Positions 52,386 to 62,718 of a DNA stretch of 64,000 bases are shown here, in pieces. The notes beneath the pieces are model-generated. The model was not told where the DNA came from, did no database searches, and saw only the letters and a list, made by a program, of their open reading frames with translations. The position numbers and the translations under genes are program-made. The number at the start of each line of letters is the position of its first letter. Positions within the stretch are counted from its first letter, which is position 1. Source of the stretch: Flavobacteriaceae bacterium (GTDB lineage Bacteria > Bacteroidota > Bacteroidia > Flavobacteriales > Flavobacteriaceae); contig SIHP01000009.1 in assembly GCA_004762155.1 (NCBI GenBank), positions 1 through 64,000 of the forward strand. The letters run 5' to 3'.

Positions 52386-55361
52386 ATGAAAAATTTACAA
52401 TCAATTTTATTAATGCTTATTAGCTTTACTTTTCAGTTTAGTGCGATAGGTCAAGAAGATTTCTATTATTACAAACAAAAAAAACTTGAATTGAATAGAA
52501 ATACAAATCATGTATATCTTGTTATTGATGCTGATGTCAATGAAAAAGAATTAAGAGAGAAATTAGCTGAGTATGGAGAGCTTTCAAAATTAGAGAACGA
52601 TAATACATCTCAAACATTAAATACCACTAAAGTTGGTGGTTCAAACGAAACCAATAGTTATTGGGCTGAATTAAGCTTAAATAAAAAAGATTTAAGTAGT
52701 AAAGAATATAATGATGTTCTTGTAAGTTTAAATAAAGAAGAAATTTTAATATTAGCTTCTCCTTATTTTTATGATGTTGTAGGAAGTAAAATGGCACTTA
52801 CACAATATTTTTATGTAGAGTTAAAAAGTAAAGGTGATTACGAGAAGTTAGTAGAATATGTTTCAGGAACAAGCACAGTAATTATTGGACAAAATAAGTT
52901 TATGCCTCTTTGGTATACCGTTGCTGTTACTTCAAAAAACGATTTAAACGTTTTGGAAATGGCAAATAAGTTTTATGAATCTGATTTATTTTCAAATGCT
53001 GAACCAGCTTTTACAATTCAATTAACTTCTGGGGCTGAAAAAAGTCCTCGTGAAAAAGAAGAAGAAGTATCAGCTATGTTTTCTGTAGATACTTTTTTTA
53101 ATGATCAATGGGGTTTAAATAATACAGGACAGCTTGGTGGCATGACTGGAATAGATATTAATGTAGAAAATGCTTGGTTGGAAACCAAAGGATCACCAGC
53201 AATAAAAGTAGCGATTTTTGATGAAGGATATGAACTTGATCATCCAGATTTACAACAAAATAATATAGGTACAGGTTATGATACAGATTCAGGAAGTTCA
53301 CCTTCTGTTGTTTGGGGAGATCATGGAACAGCTTGTGCAGGAATAGTAGGTGCTATTCAAGATAATAATGTAGGTGTGAGTGGCGTTGCACCTCGTACAA
53401 GTTTAATTTCTATAAGTATAAATTTTAGCAGTACAACTTATAATAAATTAGCCGATGGGATTAATTGGGCTGTTATGAATGATGCAGATATTATTAGTAA
53501 TTCCTGGGGTGGCGGAACTCCTTCTGCTCTTTTTGATACTGCAGTTACTAATGCATTTACAACAGGAAGAGATGGTTTAGGTACCGTGATTGTTTTTTTA
53601 ACTCATAATTATAATGGAGCTGTGGTGTATCCTTCAAACAGTAATGCAAATATTATATCTGTTGGAGCAATGAGTATGTGTGGAGAACGAAAAAGTCCAA
53701 CGAGTTGCGATGGAGAGTCTTGGGGAAGTAATTACGGAACTGAGTTGGATGTAATTGCACCAGGAGTTAATATTCCAACTACAGACATACAAGGTGGATC
53801 TGGATATTCAGCTACTGATTATACATTAACGTTTAACGGAACATCATCAGCTTGTCCACATGTAGCAGGAGTTGCAGCATTAATGTTGGCTGAAAATCCA
53901 TGTCTTACACACAATCAAGTAGAGGATATTATAGAATTATCAGCAAATAAAGTAAGAACAGATTTATATACGTACAATACTACTGGAGGCAGACCAAATG
54001 GAACTTGGAATAATGAAACAGGTTACGGTTTGGTAGATGCTGAAGCTGCGGTAAATATGGCGCAAGCTACGCTTACAGGAGGTACTTCTTCTTTTGATAT
54101 TTATTCTCAAGACAGACCAATAACTGCAGGTGCAGCTTATGATAATGGTACAGAGCCTAATCCGGATATGGGACCAATGTGGATTAGTGAAGACATATGG
54201 ATAAGACAAGATTTAGATGGAGGTACAACTCCAGAAAATCCTGAATATAAATTAAATTCACCCAATGGTATTTATGTAAATGTTAGAAATTTATCCAATA
54301 CAGCAAGTTCTGATTGTGCGATGCTGAAAGTTTATTTTAGTAAAGCTTCAACAGGTTTACAATGGCCAACTCATTTTAATGACTATTATCAAAATGTAGG
54401 ATCAAATAGTATTTTACATGGAGATTTAATAGGTTCTGTAAGTATTCCTTCTATTGCACCAAATAGTATGGTAACTGTTGAGGTACCTTGGTATCCACCA
54501 AATCCAGCAGATTTTACTAATGATGCACATCATTTTTGTTTGGTTTCTAGAATAATAACACCTAATGATCCAATGAATGTAGAAGTAGCAGGAAATGTGA
54601 GTCCTAATGTTAGAAACAATAATAATATCGCCTGGAAAAATGTAAGTGTTTATGATATTACCCCAGGTAATATTACGCCACCTACTGCGGTATATATTCG
54701 TGGTATTGATAGAAAGCTTCCATATACAAATATAAGATTTATAGATACTGGTTTTGGAGAATCTCTTGAAAGAAGATTATTTGATATAGGGAATTTAATT
54801 GTAGATATAGATCCTGAACTTTTTAAAATATTAAAAGAAAACGGATCTATGGAGAATAAAGGAATAGAAATTGTTGATGAAAATCAACTATATATAAGTT
54901 CTAGAGAAGCAGTTTTAAGTAAGTTTCCGTTAAAGTATGGACAGACTTTTTCTATGAAGTTGTCTTTTAAGCTTCATGAAGAATTAAAAGAAGGGGAAGA
55001 GATTGTTTTTGATTTAATACAGGAAAATGCTGAAACTAGGGAATACGTAGGAGGTGAACGTTTTTTAATTGTTAATAGAGGAGAGAAAGAAGTAAAAGAG
55101 GATGATGTTAAAAAAGATGATGTAAGTGCTATTGCAATAGCTCCAAATCCGAATAATGGAATTTTTGATATTAAATTAAGTAATTTTGATTCAGGAAACT
55201 ATTTGATATTAGATATTTATGGTAATGTTATTTTAAAAGGAGAATTTGAAAATCAAACTGAAATTTCTATAGATATTTCTAAAAGTATGAGTAGTTTTTT
55301 CTTTGTAAAGATCACCTCATCTGATGGTATTGAAATAAAAGAAACATTTATTAAGAAGTAA
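52386..55361 (+). CDS. T9SS-secreted S8 subtilisin-like serine protease
   Basis: 991 residues from ATG 52386 (MKNLQSILLMLISFTFQFSA, signal peptide). A pro-region about 25-235, then the S8 domain with catalytic D279 (VAIFDEGYELDHPDL), H313 (DHGTACAGIVGA) and S487 (FNGTSSACPHVAGVAALM). About 580-760 is a beta-rich domain (WISEDIWIRQDLDGG, VNVRNLSNTASSDCAMLKVY), about 830-895 another, and the C-terminal ~80 residues are a type A T9SS sorting domain (AIAPNPNNGIFDIKLSN). The protease would act at the cell surface or outside. It stands between a duplicated fragment of the cellulase gene and the cellulase itself, pointing to insertion in this locus. Confidence 0.92.
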   Translation: MKNLQSILLMLISFTFQFSAIGQEDFYYYKQKKLELNRNTNHVYLVIDADVNEKELREKLAEYGELSKLENDNTSQTLNTTKVGGSNETNSYWAELSLNKKDLSSKEYNDVLVSLNKEEILILASPYFYDVVGSKMALTQYFYVELKSKGDYEKLVEYVSGTSTVIIGQNKFMPLWYTVAVTSKNDLNVLEMANKFYESDLFSNAEPAFTIQLTSGAEKSPREKEEEVSAMFSVDTFFNDQWGLNNTGQLGGMTGIDINVENAWLETKGSPAIKVAIFDEGYELDHPDLQQNNIGTGYDTDSGSSPSVVWGDHGTACAGIVGAIQDNNVGVSGVAPRTSLISISINFSSTTYNKLADGINWAVMNDADIISNSWGGGTPSALFDTAVTNAFTTGRDGLGTVIVFLTHNYNGAVVYPSNSNANIISVGAMSMCGERKSPTSCDGESWGSNYGTELDVIAPGVNIPTTDIQGGSGYSATDYTLTFNGTSSACPHVAGVAALMLAENPCLTHNQVEDIIELSANKVRTDLYTYNTTGGRPNGTWNNETGYGLVDAEAAVNMAQATLTGGTSSFDIYSQDRPITAGAAYDNGTEPNPDMGPMWISEDIWIRQDLDGGTTPENPEYKLNSPNGIYVNVRNLSNTASSDCAMLKVYFSKASTGLQWPTHFNDYYQNVGSNSILHGDLIGSVSIPSIAPNSMVTVEVPWYPPNPADFTNDAHHFCLVSRIITPNDPMNVEVAGNVSPNVRNNNNIAWKNVSVYDITPGNITPPTAVYIRGIDRKLPYTNIRFIDTGFGESLERRLFDIGNLIVDIDPELFKILKENGSMENKGIEIVDENQLYISSREAVLSKFPLKYGQTFSMKLSFKLHEELKEGEEIVFDLIQENAETREYVGGERFLIVNRGEKEVKEDDVKKDDVSAIAIAPNPNNGIFDIKLSNFDSGNYLILDIYGNVILKGEFENQTEISIDISKSMSSFFFVKITSSDGIEIKETFIKK

Positions 55362-55384
55362 AAAGTAGTAGTATTAGTATAAAA

Positions 55385-55414
55385 AAATAGGCTGCTTTTT
55401 AAAGCAGCCTATTT
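55385..55414. terminator. Bidirectional terminator
   Basis: AAATAGGCTGCTTT (55385-55398), two-base loop, complement 55401-55414. Lies between the convergent subtilase and cellulase genes; a second, less perfect copy is part of the duplication at 51815. Confidence 0.85.
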
Positions 55415-55434
55415 AAAGTTTAAGAAAATATAAA

Positions 55435-58400
55435 TTAATTTACTATTAATTTTTGAACCTTCACTTTTTGACCATTATAATACACATTTACTAAGTAAAT
55501 ACCAGTAGCCAACTTGTTTACATTAAAATTAACTTCAGAAGTTCCTGTTGTTGATTTTGTATCAAGTGTTTCACCAAATAAGTTTGTTAAAACAAATGTT
55601 TTTTCAATAGATGAATTATCTATAACATTATTTTTGGTAAACGAAACTTTAGCAATATTTGAAGCAGGATTAGGACTTAAATTAACATTATAGTCAACTA
55701 AAGCTGTTTTTGCAGCAACTTCTTGATCTTCTCCAAAGAAGAAACCATAATCTGCGTTTGCTAATGCAATTTCCATCTGTGCCCAAGTACGGTGATACCT
55801 TGTTGTATAATCTTCTCCAGCGCTATAAGCTGCAAGTAAATTACCAAATTCAGGATCATCTCTATAACCAGAACGGATATCTAAGAAAGAAACTCCTGGC
55901 TCTATAACATCTCCGTTACCCATAACTCCACTAAATCCATCTGGAACATATACTTCTTCTTCAAAAATACGAGCAAAATCACCTCTTGATTCTGGTGAAG
56001 ATAACCCTTTGTCATCTCTATAAGTAGTCCACATTCTATCTAAAATTTCTTTAGCTAACTCTTGAGCTCCAGTATCTGTAGTTGCGTACTTTTGAGTTGC
56101 AGCTGCATAATAAATTAAAGCTTTAGCAGTTGATGCTGCAATACCTAAATCTACATTGTAATTTGTAACAGTTACATGTAAACCAGCGTTAGTGCCAGGA
56201 CTTGCAGGATTCCAAGTGTCAGGTTCTCCAGTCCATTCTAATGTAGCTGGCATTAAAAAGTCGTTATCTCCAACAAGTTGTACTTCACTTTCAACCCAAG
56301 TAGTCCATTTGTCCATAATTGTTTTAGCAGTTTGATCGTTAGTAATGTAGTAGTATTCAGCTACACGTTCCATAGACCAAGCTTGCCATCCAAACCAAGT
56401 TCCACTTCCTGGATCATGATAAACAGGATTGTCATCATAAGCCATATCGTAAAAAGTAGATTTTCCAGAAGGATATGTACTATAATCACCGTCCCAACTA
56501 TTTGTTGCTCCACCAGCCATTCCACCTTCGGCAGATTGTAACCAGCTATAAAATTCCATTTGTCTTTGTAAACTTGTACCCCAATCTCTTACACCATTTG
56601 TAGATATTGGTTGTAGTTCAGAAATACTAGATAAAGCATATGCCGCTACAGGGTTTTGATATCCGAAGTGACAGTGACTAGAACTGATACGGAAAGCCCA
56701 TGGAGAAGTAGTATCTGCAGAACCACCCCAAGAAATATACCATGACATTAAGTAATGTGCACTATCATAACCTGTTCCAGCTCCACTAGTTGCACTTTGC
56801 ACACCCATTGGTTTGAAATACTTGTCAAACATTCCTAATCTTAAATAATCTCCCATTTTAGAAGCTTTGTCTAAATCAAGAATATTAGTACTAGTACCTG
56901 CTTCATTAGCATATTGTAATGCCCAATACATAGCTTGTACAGCTCTTGCATCAGCATCAGTTGCACTTGTATATCTCCATTGTTCAGAGTAATTAGCATC
57001 TAAAGTAAATAATGGTAAAAATCCATTTTCTCCTCCAGAACTAAAATCTTCCCAAGATGGATGAGGAATTGTTTCAAATACCGATTCTTGCTCTCCTCTT
57101 TGGAAAGTATTGATATATGAAGGTGTACTAACTTTATCACCTCTGTTTCCGTATCCGTAAAAATTATCATTATCTAATAACCAATGCATTTGATAAACAT
57201 CTGGTCCGTATGCAGCTGTTAGTTCTGCTGAAACAGGATCTACACCTACAGGAGCAGTAAATTCTAACGGAGCAGGATAACCTGTCGGTTGTGGGAATTC
57301 AGGTGCGTATGCAGCAGGTGAAGACGGACTATATGCTGCGTTTGTTGGTTGATCAGCATTAGTTGGAATAATAAATTCTTCTGTTTTTTGCCAAACATAT
57401 TCTAATGGTTGCCAATCTCCAGTAATTCTTCCATTCATAGCTTCTAACCACATCCAGTATGAGTATAACTCACTTGTAGATTCGTGCCCGTAATCTGGAG
57501 CTTCTACGATTAATGTTTCTATAGAATGATGTGGTGATCCATCTGCACTAAAGTATCCGTTATCAGGATTATAAATATCTTCTCTTAATTCAAGAAAACG
57601 ATCTATATATAAATTATCACTACTTCCACCTGGGCCAGTTGGGTTTCCATTTGTAGCAGAAATATTTATAGTAGCAGTATCAGTAGCTCCTTCTGAATCA
57701 GTAACAGTAAGAGTTACGATATACGAGTCTACAATATCAAACGTTTTATTTACAGATATTTCTGTAGATGTAGTATCATCTCCAAAATCCCATAAATACG
57801 TTAAATCACTATTTTCACCATCAGGATCATCTGATCCAGAAGCATCAAAAACAACATCTAATGGAGCTTGACCAGAATTTTTATCAACAGAAATATTAGC
57901 AACAGGTGCTTCATTTGCAGAACCATCACAGTTTGGTGCAATAGCAGAATTACTAAAGTAAATAGTATATGCGCCAGAAGTTGCAACTAAAACAAAGTTA
58001 CCTTGATCTATAGTAACATAATATGCTCCATCTAAGCCAGTATATCCTGAACCAGTAATAGTTACTGAAGGGTTAGTACTGTTAAAATTATGAGTTGTAT
58101 TATTTAATAAATCACTATACCAACCTGGTTGTCCGTTATTAGTATTTAATGAGAATTGATATAATCCATTATTACTAGCATCCCAGTTAATTGTAAATTG
58201 TGTTACATTATCTAAACTAGGTCCACCTGTTCCAAATACATGAATGTTTTCATAAGATGTGTTTAAACTAGCTAGTGAGTTATTTGTTGGTGTGTCAAAA
58301 GTACAACTACCTGTATTTGTTTCAATATTTCTAATCACTTCTATACTGTTAGAAAGATCAAAGTCACCAGATAAGTCGCTTACATTATTTCCAACTACAG

Positions 58401-61400
58401 CACCTTGTAAACCATCTTCGTAACTTAAGTGCCAAATGAAACAAGAACCTTCAGGAGCTTCATCAAAATTAACACTATTTAAAGCAGTAATATCAGCTGG
58501 TAAACCTAAGATATTATTATTAGCATCAGTTACAACCCAAGTAGTATTAGCACCTTCGTTTCCAGTTAAAGTAATTCCAGAAACATTATCAGCAACACCA
58601 TCACCAACAATAAATTCAAAAGGACCACCAGTAATTGTTCCACCGTTTACAACAGGAGTTGAAACTGCATTTCTAATCACTTCTATACTATTAGAAAGAT
58701 CGAAGTCACCAGATAAGTCACTTACATTATTACCAACGACAGCACCTTGTAAACCATCTTCGTAACTTAAGTGCCAAATGAAACAAGAACCTTCAGGAGC
58801 TTCGTCAAAATTAACACCTTGTAATGCCGTAATATCAGCTGGTAAACCTAAAATATTATTATTAGCATCTGTAATAACCCAAGTAGTATTTGTACCTATG
58901 TTTCCTGCTAAACTAACTCCAGATACGTTATCAGCGATACCATCACCAACAGTGAATTCAAAAGGACCACCAGTAATTGTTCCACCGTTTACAACAGGAG
59001 TTGAAACTGCATTTCTAATCACTTCTATACTATTAGAAAGATCAAAATCACCAGATAAGTCACTTACATTATTTCCAACTACAGCACCTAGTAGACCGTC
59101 TTCATAACTTAAATGCCAAATAAAACAAGATCCTTCAGGAGCTTCGTCAAAATTAACACCTTGTAATGCCGTAATATCAGCAGGTAAACCTAAGATATTA
59201 TTATTAGCATCTGTAATGACCCAAGTAGCATTTGTACCTATGTTTTCTGCTAAACTAACTCCAGATACATTATCAGCGATACCATCACCAACAGTAAATT
59301 CAAAAGGTCCACCAGTAATTGTTCCACCGTTTACTAAAATAGGATTTGAAGTTCCACATTCTGGTGCAGTTGAAGATTTACTAAAGTAAATTGTATATGC
59401 TGATGTTGAAGAAACTAAAACAAAATTTCCATCATGAGTAGTTGCATAATAACTTCCATCTAAACCTGTGAAACCAGAATTAGCAATTGTTATAGCAGGG
59501 TTTGAAGAATTAAAGTTTTGTGAAACTAACGGTAAAAGATCATTCCACCAATTAGGAGATCCATTGTTAGTATTCATAGAAAACTGATATAAACCATTAT
59601 TAGAAGCATCCCAATTTATTGTAAAATTAGTTACATTATCTAAATTTGGACCTCCGTCTCCTAAAACAAAAATATTTTCATATGAAGTATTGATGCTTGA
59701 TAAAGATTCAGCTGTTGGAGTATCAAAACCACAATCAAAACTTCCATCAGTAACATTAAATGAGATAACGTCAGAGGCAGTTTCTCCAGTTGAATTAGTA
59801 ACTGTTAAAGTTACAGAAACACTACCTAAATGAGCTGAAGTGTAGTTTGTTGAAGCTACAGCTGTAGTTGCAGTTTCTCCGTTTCCAAAATCCCATAAGT
59901 ATGTTAAATCACCTCCAGTTGGATCAACAGAAGTAGATGCATCAAATTGAACAGAAAAAGGAACGACAGTTTCATTTAAGTCAGAAACAATTGTAGCTAC
60001 TGGAGCTCCGTCTGTAATCGTAATTGTTACACTAGCTGTATCTGATTTTGCACCATCGCTTACTGTTAAAATAACAGGATATTGGTTGATCTGATTAAAT
60101 GTATATGATGTTGCAATACCAGTTGCAGTATCTCCATTTCCAAAATTCCAAGAGTATGTTAAATCATCTCCATTTTCATCAGTAGAAAGAGATGCGTCAA
60201 AATCAACAGTTAAAGATCCAACTCCAGAAATACTTGAAGTAGATATAACAGCAACAGGTGCAATATTTCCGTCTTCAACAGTAATTGTTTGTTTGTATGC
60301 TGAAGAAGTGTTTTCTCCATCACTTACTGTTAAACTAACTTCATATTCTCCTGGTTCAGTATAAATAATTGTTGGTGTTTCAGAAGAAGAGGTTTCTCCA
60401 TTTCCAAAATCCCAGTCATAAGTTAAAGTATCACCATTTGGGTCACTAGAACCTGCAGCATCAAAAGAAATTTCTAATGGAGCAATACCAGAATCAGGAT
60501 CTATAGCATATGCAAAATTAGCTGTTGGAGTATCTCCGCCGTTTGGTTCATTTCCAAAAACTAATTCACCACCATCATAAATAGGAATATTTTCAGAATT
60601 TATTCTGTCTGTAGTACCTAAGCCTTCCGCAGAGAAGTCATTACTATTATCCCAAGGCATTCCTGTAGAAACTTGAATGTTTATTTGAGCTTCTCTTCTG
60701 CTTTCTGATTCTCCTCCAGGTCTAATATCTTCTCCAGGGAAAGAAACTTCCGCATAATAAATATTGTCTCCAACAGAAACAACGTTTAAAGCTCCATTAC
60801 CTTCACTATAACTTAAGTTAATGTTATAATCATTGATGTCAAATCCAGCAGTTACACCTTCAGAGATATCAAAATAATATCTAAAAGATAAATTTTGAGT
60901 AGTTCTAGCTGGCCAAGCTGTATGGTTTCTTGCGAATACGGAAACTGTAATTCCATAATCGTTGTTACTGTTAAACTTAGCATCCGATAAAAATTCATCT
61001 ACAGGAGTTTCGTCTACAGGGAAATTGGATAAAGGATTTCCACCATATTCGTTATACATTCTTGCTAAAGCACCAGTAAAGGCAGCGTTATAATCACACG
61101 CAACTTCATTTGCTACATAATCTGTTCTGTCGTCTACATAACTATCATCAGGAGATCCAGGACCACCTACTAATGCACCATATAAAAAGTGTCTGTTTTT
61201 TTCTGGTACACCACTTAAGTTATTTGTCCAAGTACCGTGTGCAGTTCTATGATGTGCATTTGTTGGAGGATTGTTTCCATATCCCATCATGTAACTTCTG
61301 TTGTTAGGATTATCACCTAAGATGTAGTTTAATTGACTAACCGCGAAATCATGATAAGCTGTTGCTTTTGTAGTTGCTACTTTGTCACTGTAAATAAATG

Positions 61401-62433
61401 CTAATAAAGAAGTGTTTGCAGTATGTCTTAAAGAGCCCCAGGTTGTTAAATGGGCTTGACCTCCTGGGCTATAAGAAATTCTATCACCGTTATAACCAGT
61501 AGTCCAGTAATCTAAGTGTCTTTCGGCATCGTTTTTATATACTGTTTCACCAGTAATGTCTGCCATTAAAATGTAACATCCATAAGATTTGTCATCCCAT
61601 GCAAGTCCCCATTTATAGGCTTTTACATCACTTTGACCTTCATTTCCTAAAAAAGCATATTCAGTTTTTGCTTTGTCTAAGTATGATGCGTCACCAGTAG
61701 CTTTGTATAACCAAATAGCACCCCAAACGATCTCATCTTGATAACCGCTCCAAGAGTTGTAAAAAGCAGTAGCATCTGTAATAGCATCTGAATATTTACC
61801 TCTGTAGTTGTCGGCTAATGAATATAATTGTTTAGCGTGAGTTAATAAGGTTGCACTATAAGCTGGATCAGAATCTGCAAAAAGAATACTAGTTGCAGCT
61901 AATGCTGCAGCAGTTTCTCCTGCTAAATCAGATCCAGGGTTTGCTGCGTCAATTTTGTAAGCAGGTCTACCCATTCTCATTACTTCTGCAGCACCCCACC
62001 ACGCGTGATCTGCAGAACCATTACCTAATTGCCCATAAAACTCATTTGGAGCCGTATGTGCTTTAATAAAATAATCACAAACGAAACGTAAATTGTTTTT
62101 TAAATGTTCCATTTGTCCACTTGAGTTGTAAGCATTTTCATACTCAATTGCACCCCAAGCAAGTGCAGTTGCAGAGTATGCCATTGGAAAACCAAATTTA
62201 ACATGGTCTCCAGCATCGTACCATCCACCGGTAAGATCTTGTCCAACATCAGATCCATCATCCATTGCGGAATCATCTCGCCAATTTAGTCTGTTCCAAT
62301 CGGGTATGGGGCCGGATTGTTGGGCTTCATAAAATAAAATTGATTTTTGTAACGCCTCTCCATAATTATATTGAGAGTAGGACGTTGTAGTAGCTGCTAG
62401 TATAGCAGCCATTAGAAGTTTTCTTAGCTTCAT
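55435..62433 (-). CDS. Bifunctional GH9-CBM3-PKD-GH48 cellulase with T9SS sorting domain
   Basis: 2332 residues, one uninterrupted frame from ATG 62433. Signal peptide 1-20. GH9 endoglucanase domain about 22-455: GGWYDAGDHVKF (D73/D76) and catalytic E443 in NEVACDYNAAFTGAL. CBM3-like cellulose-binding domain about 482-630. Three PKD domains about 638-890 (YDWDFGNGE, YSWNFGNGD, YLWDFGNGE). Beta module X1 898-1031. Three 114-residue repeats 1034-1147, 1148-1261, 1262-1370. Module X2 1377-1500, similar to X1. Fourth PKD about 1508-1590. GH48 cellobiohydrolase domain about 1607-2240 (PDYGHESTSELYSYWMWLEA with E1651; RYHRTWAQMEIALANADYGF). Type A T9SS signal about 2246-2332 (NLSPNPASNIAKVSF). Endo- plus exo-acting domains in one chain, as in CelA of Caldicellulosiruptor. 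It should be secreted and hydrolyse cellulose. Confidence 0.93.
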   Translation of the reverse strand: MKLRKLLMAAILAATTTSYSQYNYGEALQKSILFYEAQQSGPIPDWNRLNWRDDSAMDDGSDVGQDLTGGWYDAGDHVKFGFPMAYSATALAWGAIEYENAYNSSGQMEHLKNNLRFVCDYFIKAHTAPNEFYGQLGNGSADHAWWGAAEVMRMGRPAYKIDAANPGSDLAGETAAALAATSILFADSDPAYSATLLTHAKQLYSLADNYRGKYSDAITDATAFYNSWSGYQDEIVWGAIWLYKATGDASYLDKAKTEYAFLGNEGQSDVKAYKWGLAWDDKSYGCYILMADITGETVYKNDAERHLDYWTTGYNGDRISYSPGGQAHLTTWGSLRHTANTSLLAFIYSDKVATTKATAYHDFAVSQLNYILGDNPNNRSYMMGYGNNPPTNAHHRTAHGTWTNNLSGVPEKNRHFLYGALVGGPGSPDDSYVDDRTDYVANEVACDYNAAFTGALARMYNEYGGNPLSNFPVDETPVDEFLSDAKFNSNNDYGITVSVFARNHTAWPARTTQNLSFRYYFDISEGVTAGFDINDYNINLSYSEGNGALNVVSVGDNIYYAEVSFPGEDIRPGGESESRREAQINIQVSTGMPWDNSNDFSAEGLGTTDRINSENIPIYDGGELVFGNEPNGGDTPTANFAYAIDPDSGIAPLEISFDAAGSSDPNGDTLTYDWDFGNGETSSSETPTIIYTEPGEYEVSLTVSDGENTSSAYKQTITVEDGNIAPVAVISTSSISGVGSLTVDFDASLSTDENGDDLTYSWNFGNGDTATGIATSYTFNQINQYPVILTVSDGAKSDTASVTITITDGAPVATIVSDLNETVVPFSVQFDASTSVDPTGGDLTYLWDFGNGETATTAVASTNYTSAHLGSVSVTLTVTNSTGETASDVISFNVTDGSFDCGFDTPTAESLSSINTSYENIFVLGDGGPNLDNVTNFTINWDASNNGLYQFSMNTNNGSPNWWNDLLPLVSQNFNSSNPAITIANSGFTGLDGSYYATTHDGNFVLVSSTSAYTIYFSKSSTAPECGTSNPILVNGGTITGGPFEFTVGDGIADNVSGVSLAENIGTNATWVITDANNNILGLPADITALQGVNFDEAPEGSCFIWHLSYEDGLLGAVVGNNVSDLSGDFDLSNSIEVIRNAVSTPVVNGGTITGGPFEFTVGDGIADNVSGVSLAGNIGTNTTWVITDANNNILGLPADITALQGVNFDEAPEGSCFIWHLSYEDGLQGAVVGNNVSDLSGDFDLSNSIEVIRNAVSTPVVNGGTITGGPFEFIVGDGVADNVSGITLTGNEGANTTWVVTDANNNILGLPADITALNSVNFDEAPEGSCFIWHLSYEDGLQGAVVGNNVSDLSGDFDLSNSIEVIRNIETNTGSCTFDTPTNNSLASLNTSYENIHVFGTGGPSLDNVTQFTINWDASNNGLYQFSLNTNNGQPGWYSDLLNNTTHNFNSTNPSVTITGSGYTGLDGAYYVTIDQGNFVLVATSGAYTIYFSNSAIAPNCDGSANEAPVANISVDKNSGQAPLDVVFDASGSDDPDGENSDLTYLWDFGDDTTSTEISVNKTFDIVDSYIVTLTVTDSEGATDTATINISATNGNPTGPGGSSDNLYIDRFLELREDIYNPDNGYFSADGSPHHSIETLIVEAPDYGHESTSELYSYWMWLEAMNGRITGDWQPLEYVWQKTEEFIIPTNADQPTNAAYSPSSPAAYAPEFPQPTGYPAPLEFTAPVGVDPVSAELTAAYGPDVYQMHWLLDNDNFYGYGNRGDKVSTPSYINTFQRGEQESVFETIPHPSWEDFSSGGENGFLPLFTLDANYSEQWRYTSATDADARAVQAMYWALQYANEAGTSTNILDLDKASKMGDYLRLGMFDKYFKPMGVQSATSGAGTGYDSAHYLMSWYISWGGSADTTSPWAFRISSSHCHFGYQNPVAAYALSSISELQPISTNGVRDWGTSLQRQMEFYSWLQSAEGGMAGGATNSWDGDYSTYPSGKSTFYDMAYDDNPVYHDPGSGTWFGWQAWSMERVAEYYYITNDQTAKTIMDKWTTWVESEVQLVGDNDFLMPATLEWTGEPDTWNPASPGTNAGLHVTVTNYNVDLGIAASTAKALIYYAAATQKYATTDTGAQELAKEILDRMWTTYRDDKGLSSPESRGDFARIFEEEVYVPDGFSGVMGNGDVIEPGVSFLDIRSGYRDDPEFGNLLAAYSAGEDYTTRYHRTWAQMEIALANADYGFFFGEDQEVAAKTALVDYNVNLSPNPASNIAKVSFTKNNVIDNSSIEKTFVLTNLFGETLDTKSTTGTSEVNFNVNKLATGIYLVNVYYNGQKVKVQKLIVN
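58309..59334 (-). repeat. Three 342 bp in-frame repeats within the cellulase gene
   Basis: Units begin (coding strand) at 59334, 58992 and 58650 with VNGGTITGGPFEF and continue GDG(I/V)ADNVSG, WV(I/V)TDANNNILGLPADITAL, DEAPEGSCFIWHLSYEDGL and GDFDLSNSIEVIRN. Each is 114 codons. Units 1 and 2 are almost identical, unit 3 slightly diverged at its N half. One conserved Cys per unit. Confidence 0.92.
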
Positions 62434-62718
62434 ATTAATAGGGGTTTGATTTATGTTGTAAAATTAAAGCTTATTATGACATAAATTCCCTCAAAAACAT
62501 ATACTATTTAAACATTTTTAACATAATAACAAATTATTGTTTATTTTTTTAACATAAATGTTATTTTATGTTCTTTTTTTTAACTATAAATTGGTTTTGG
62601 GAGCTAATTTATTTGATTTCACTATTTTTTATAATAAACGTTTTAAAATTTTAAAAATTTTATTATTCCCTTTATATTAACAGAGTAATTTTTTTTAAAG
62701 AAAAAAAGTCGTAAAATA

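Noticed and set aside
58436..59107. Two similar plus-strand open frames of 109 codons
   Set aside because: They are antisense shadows of the 114-residue repeats in the cellulase gene, which is why they resemble each other.
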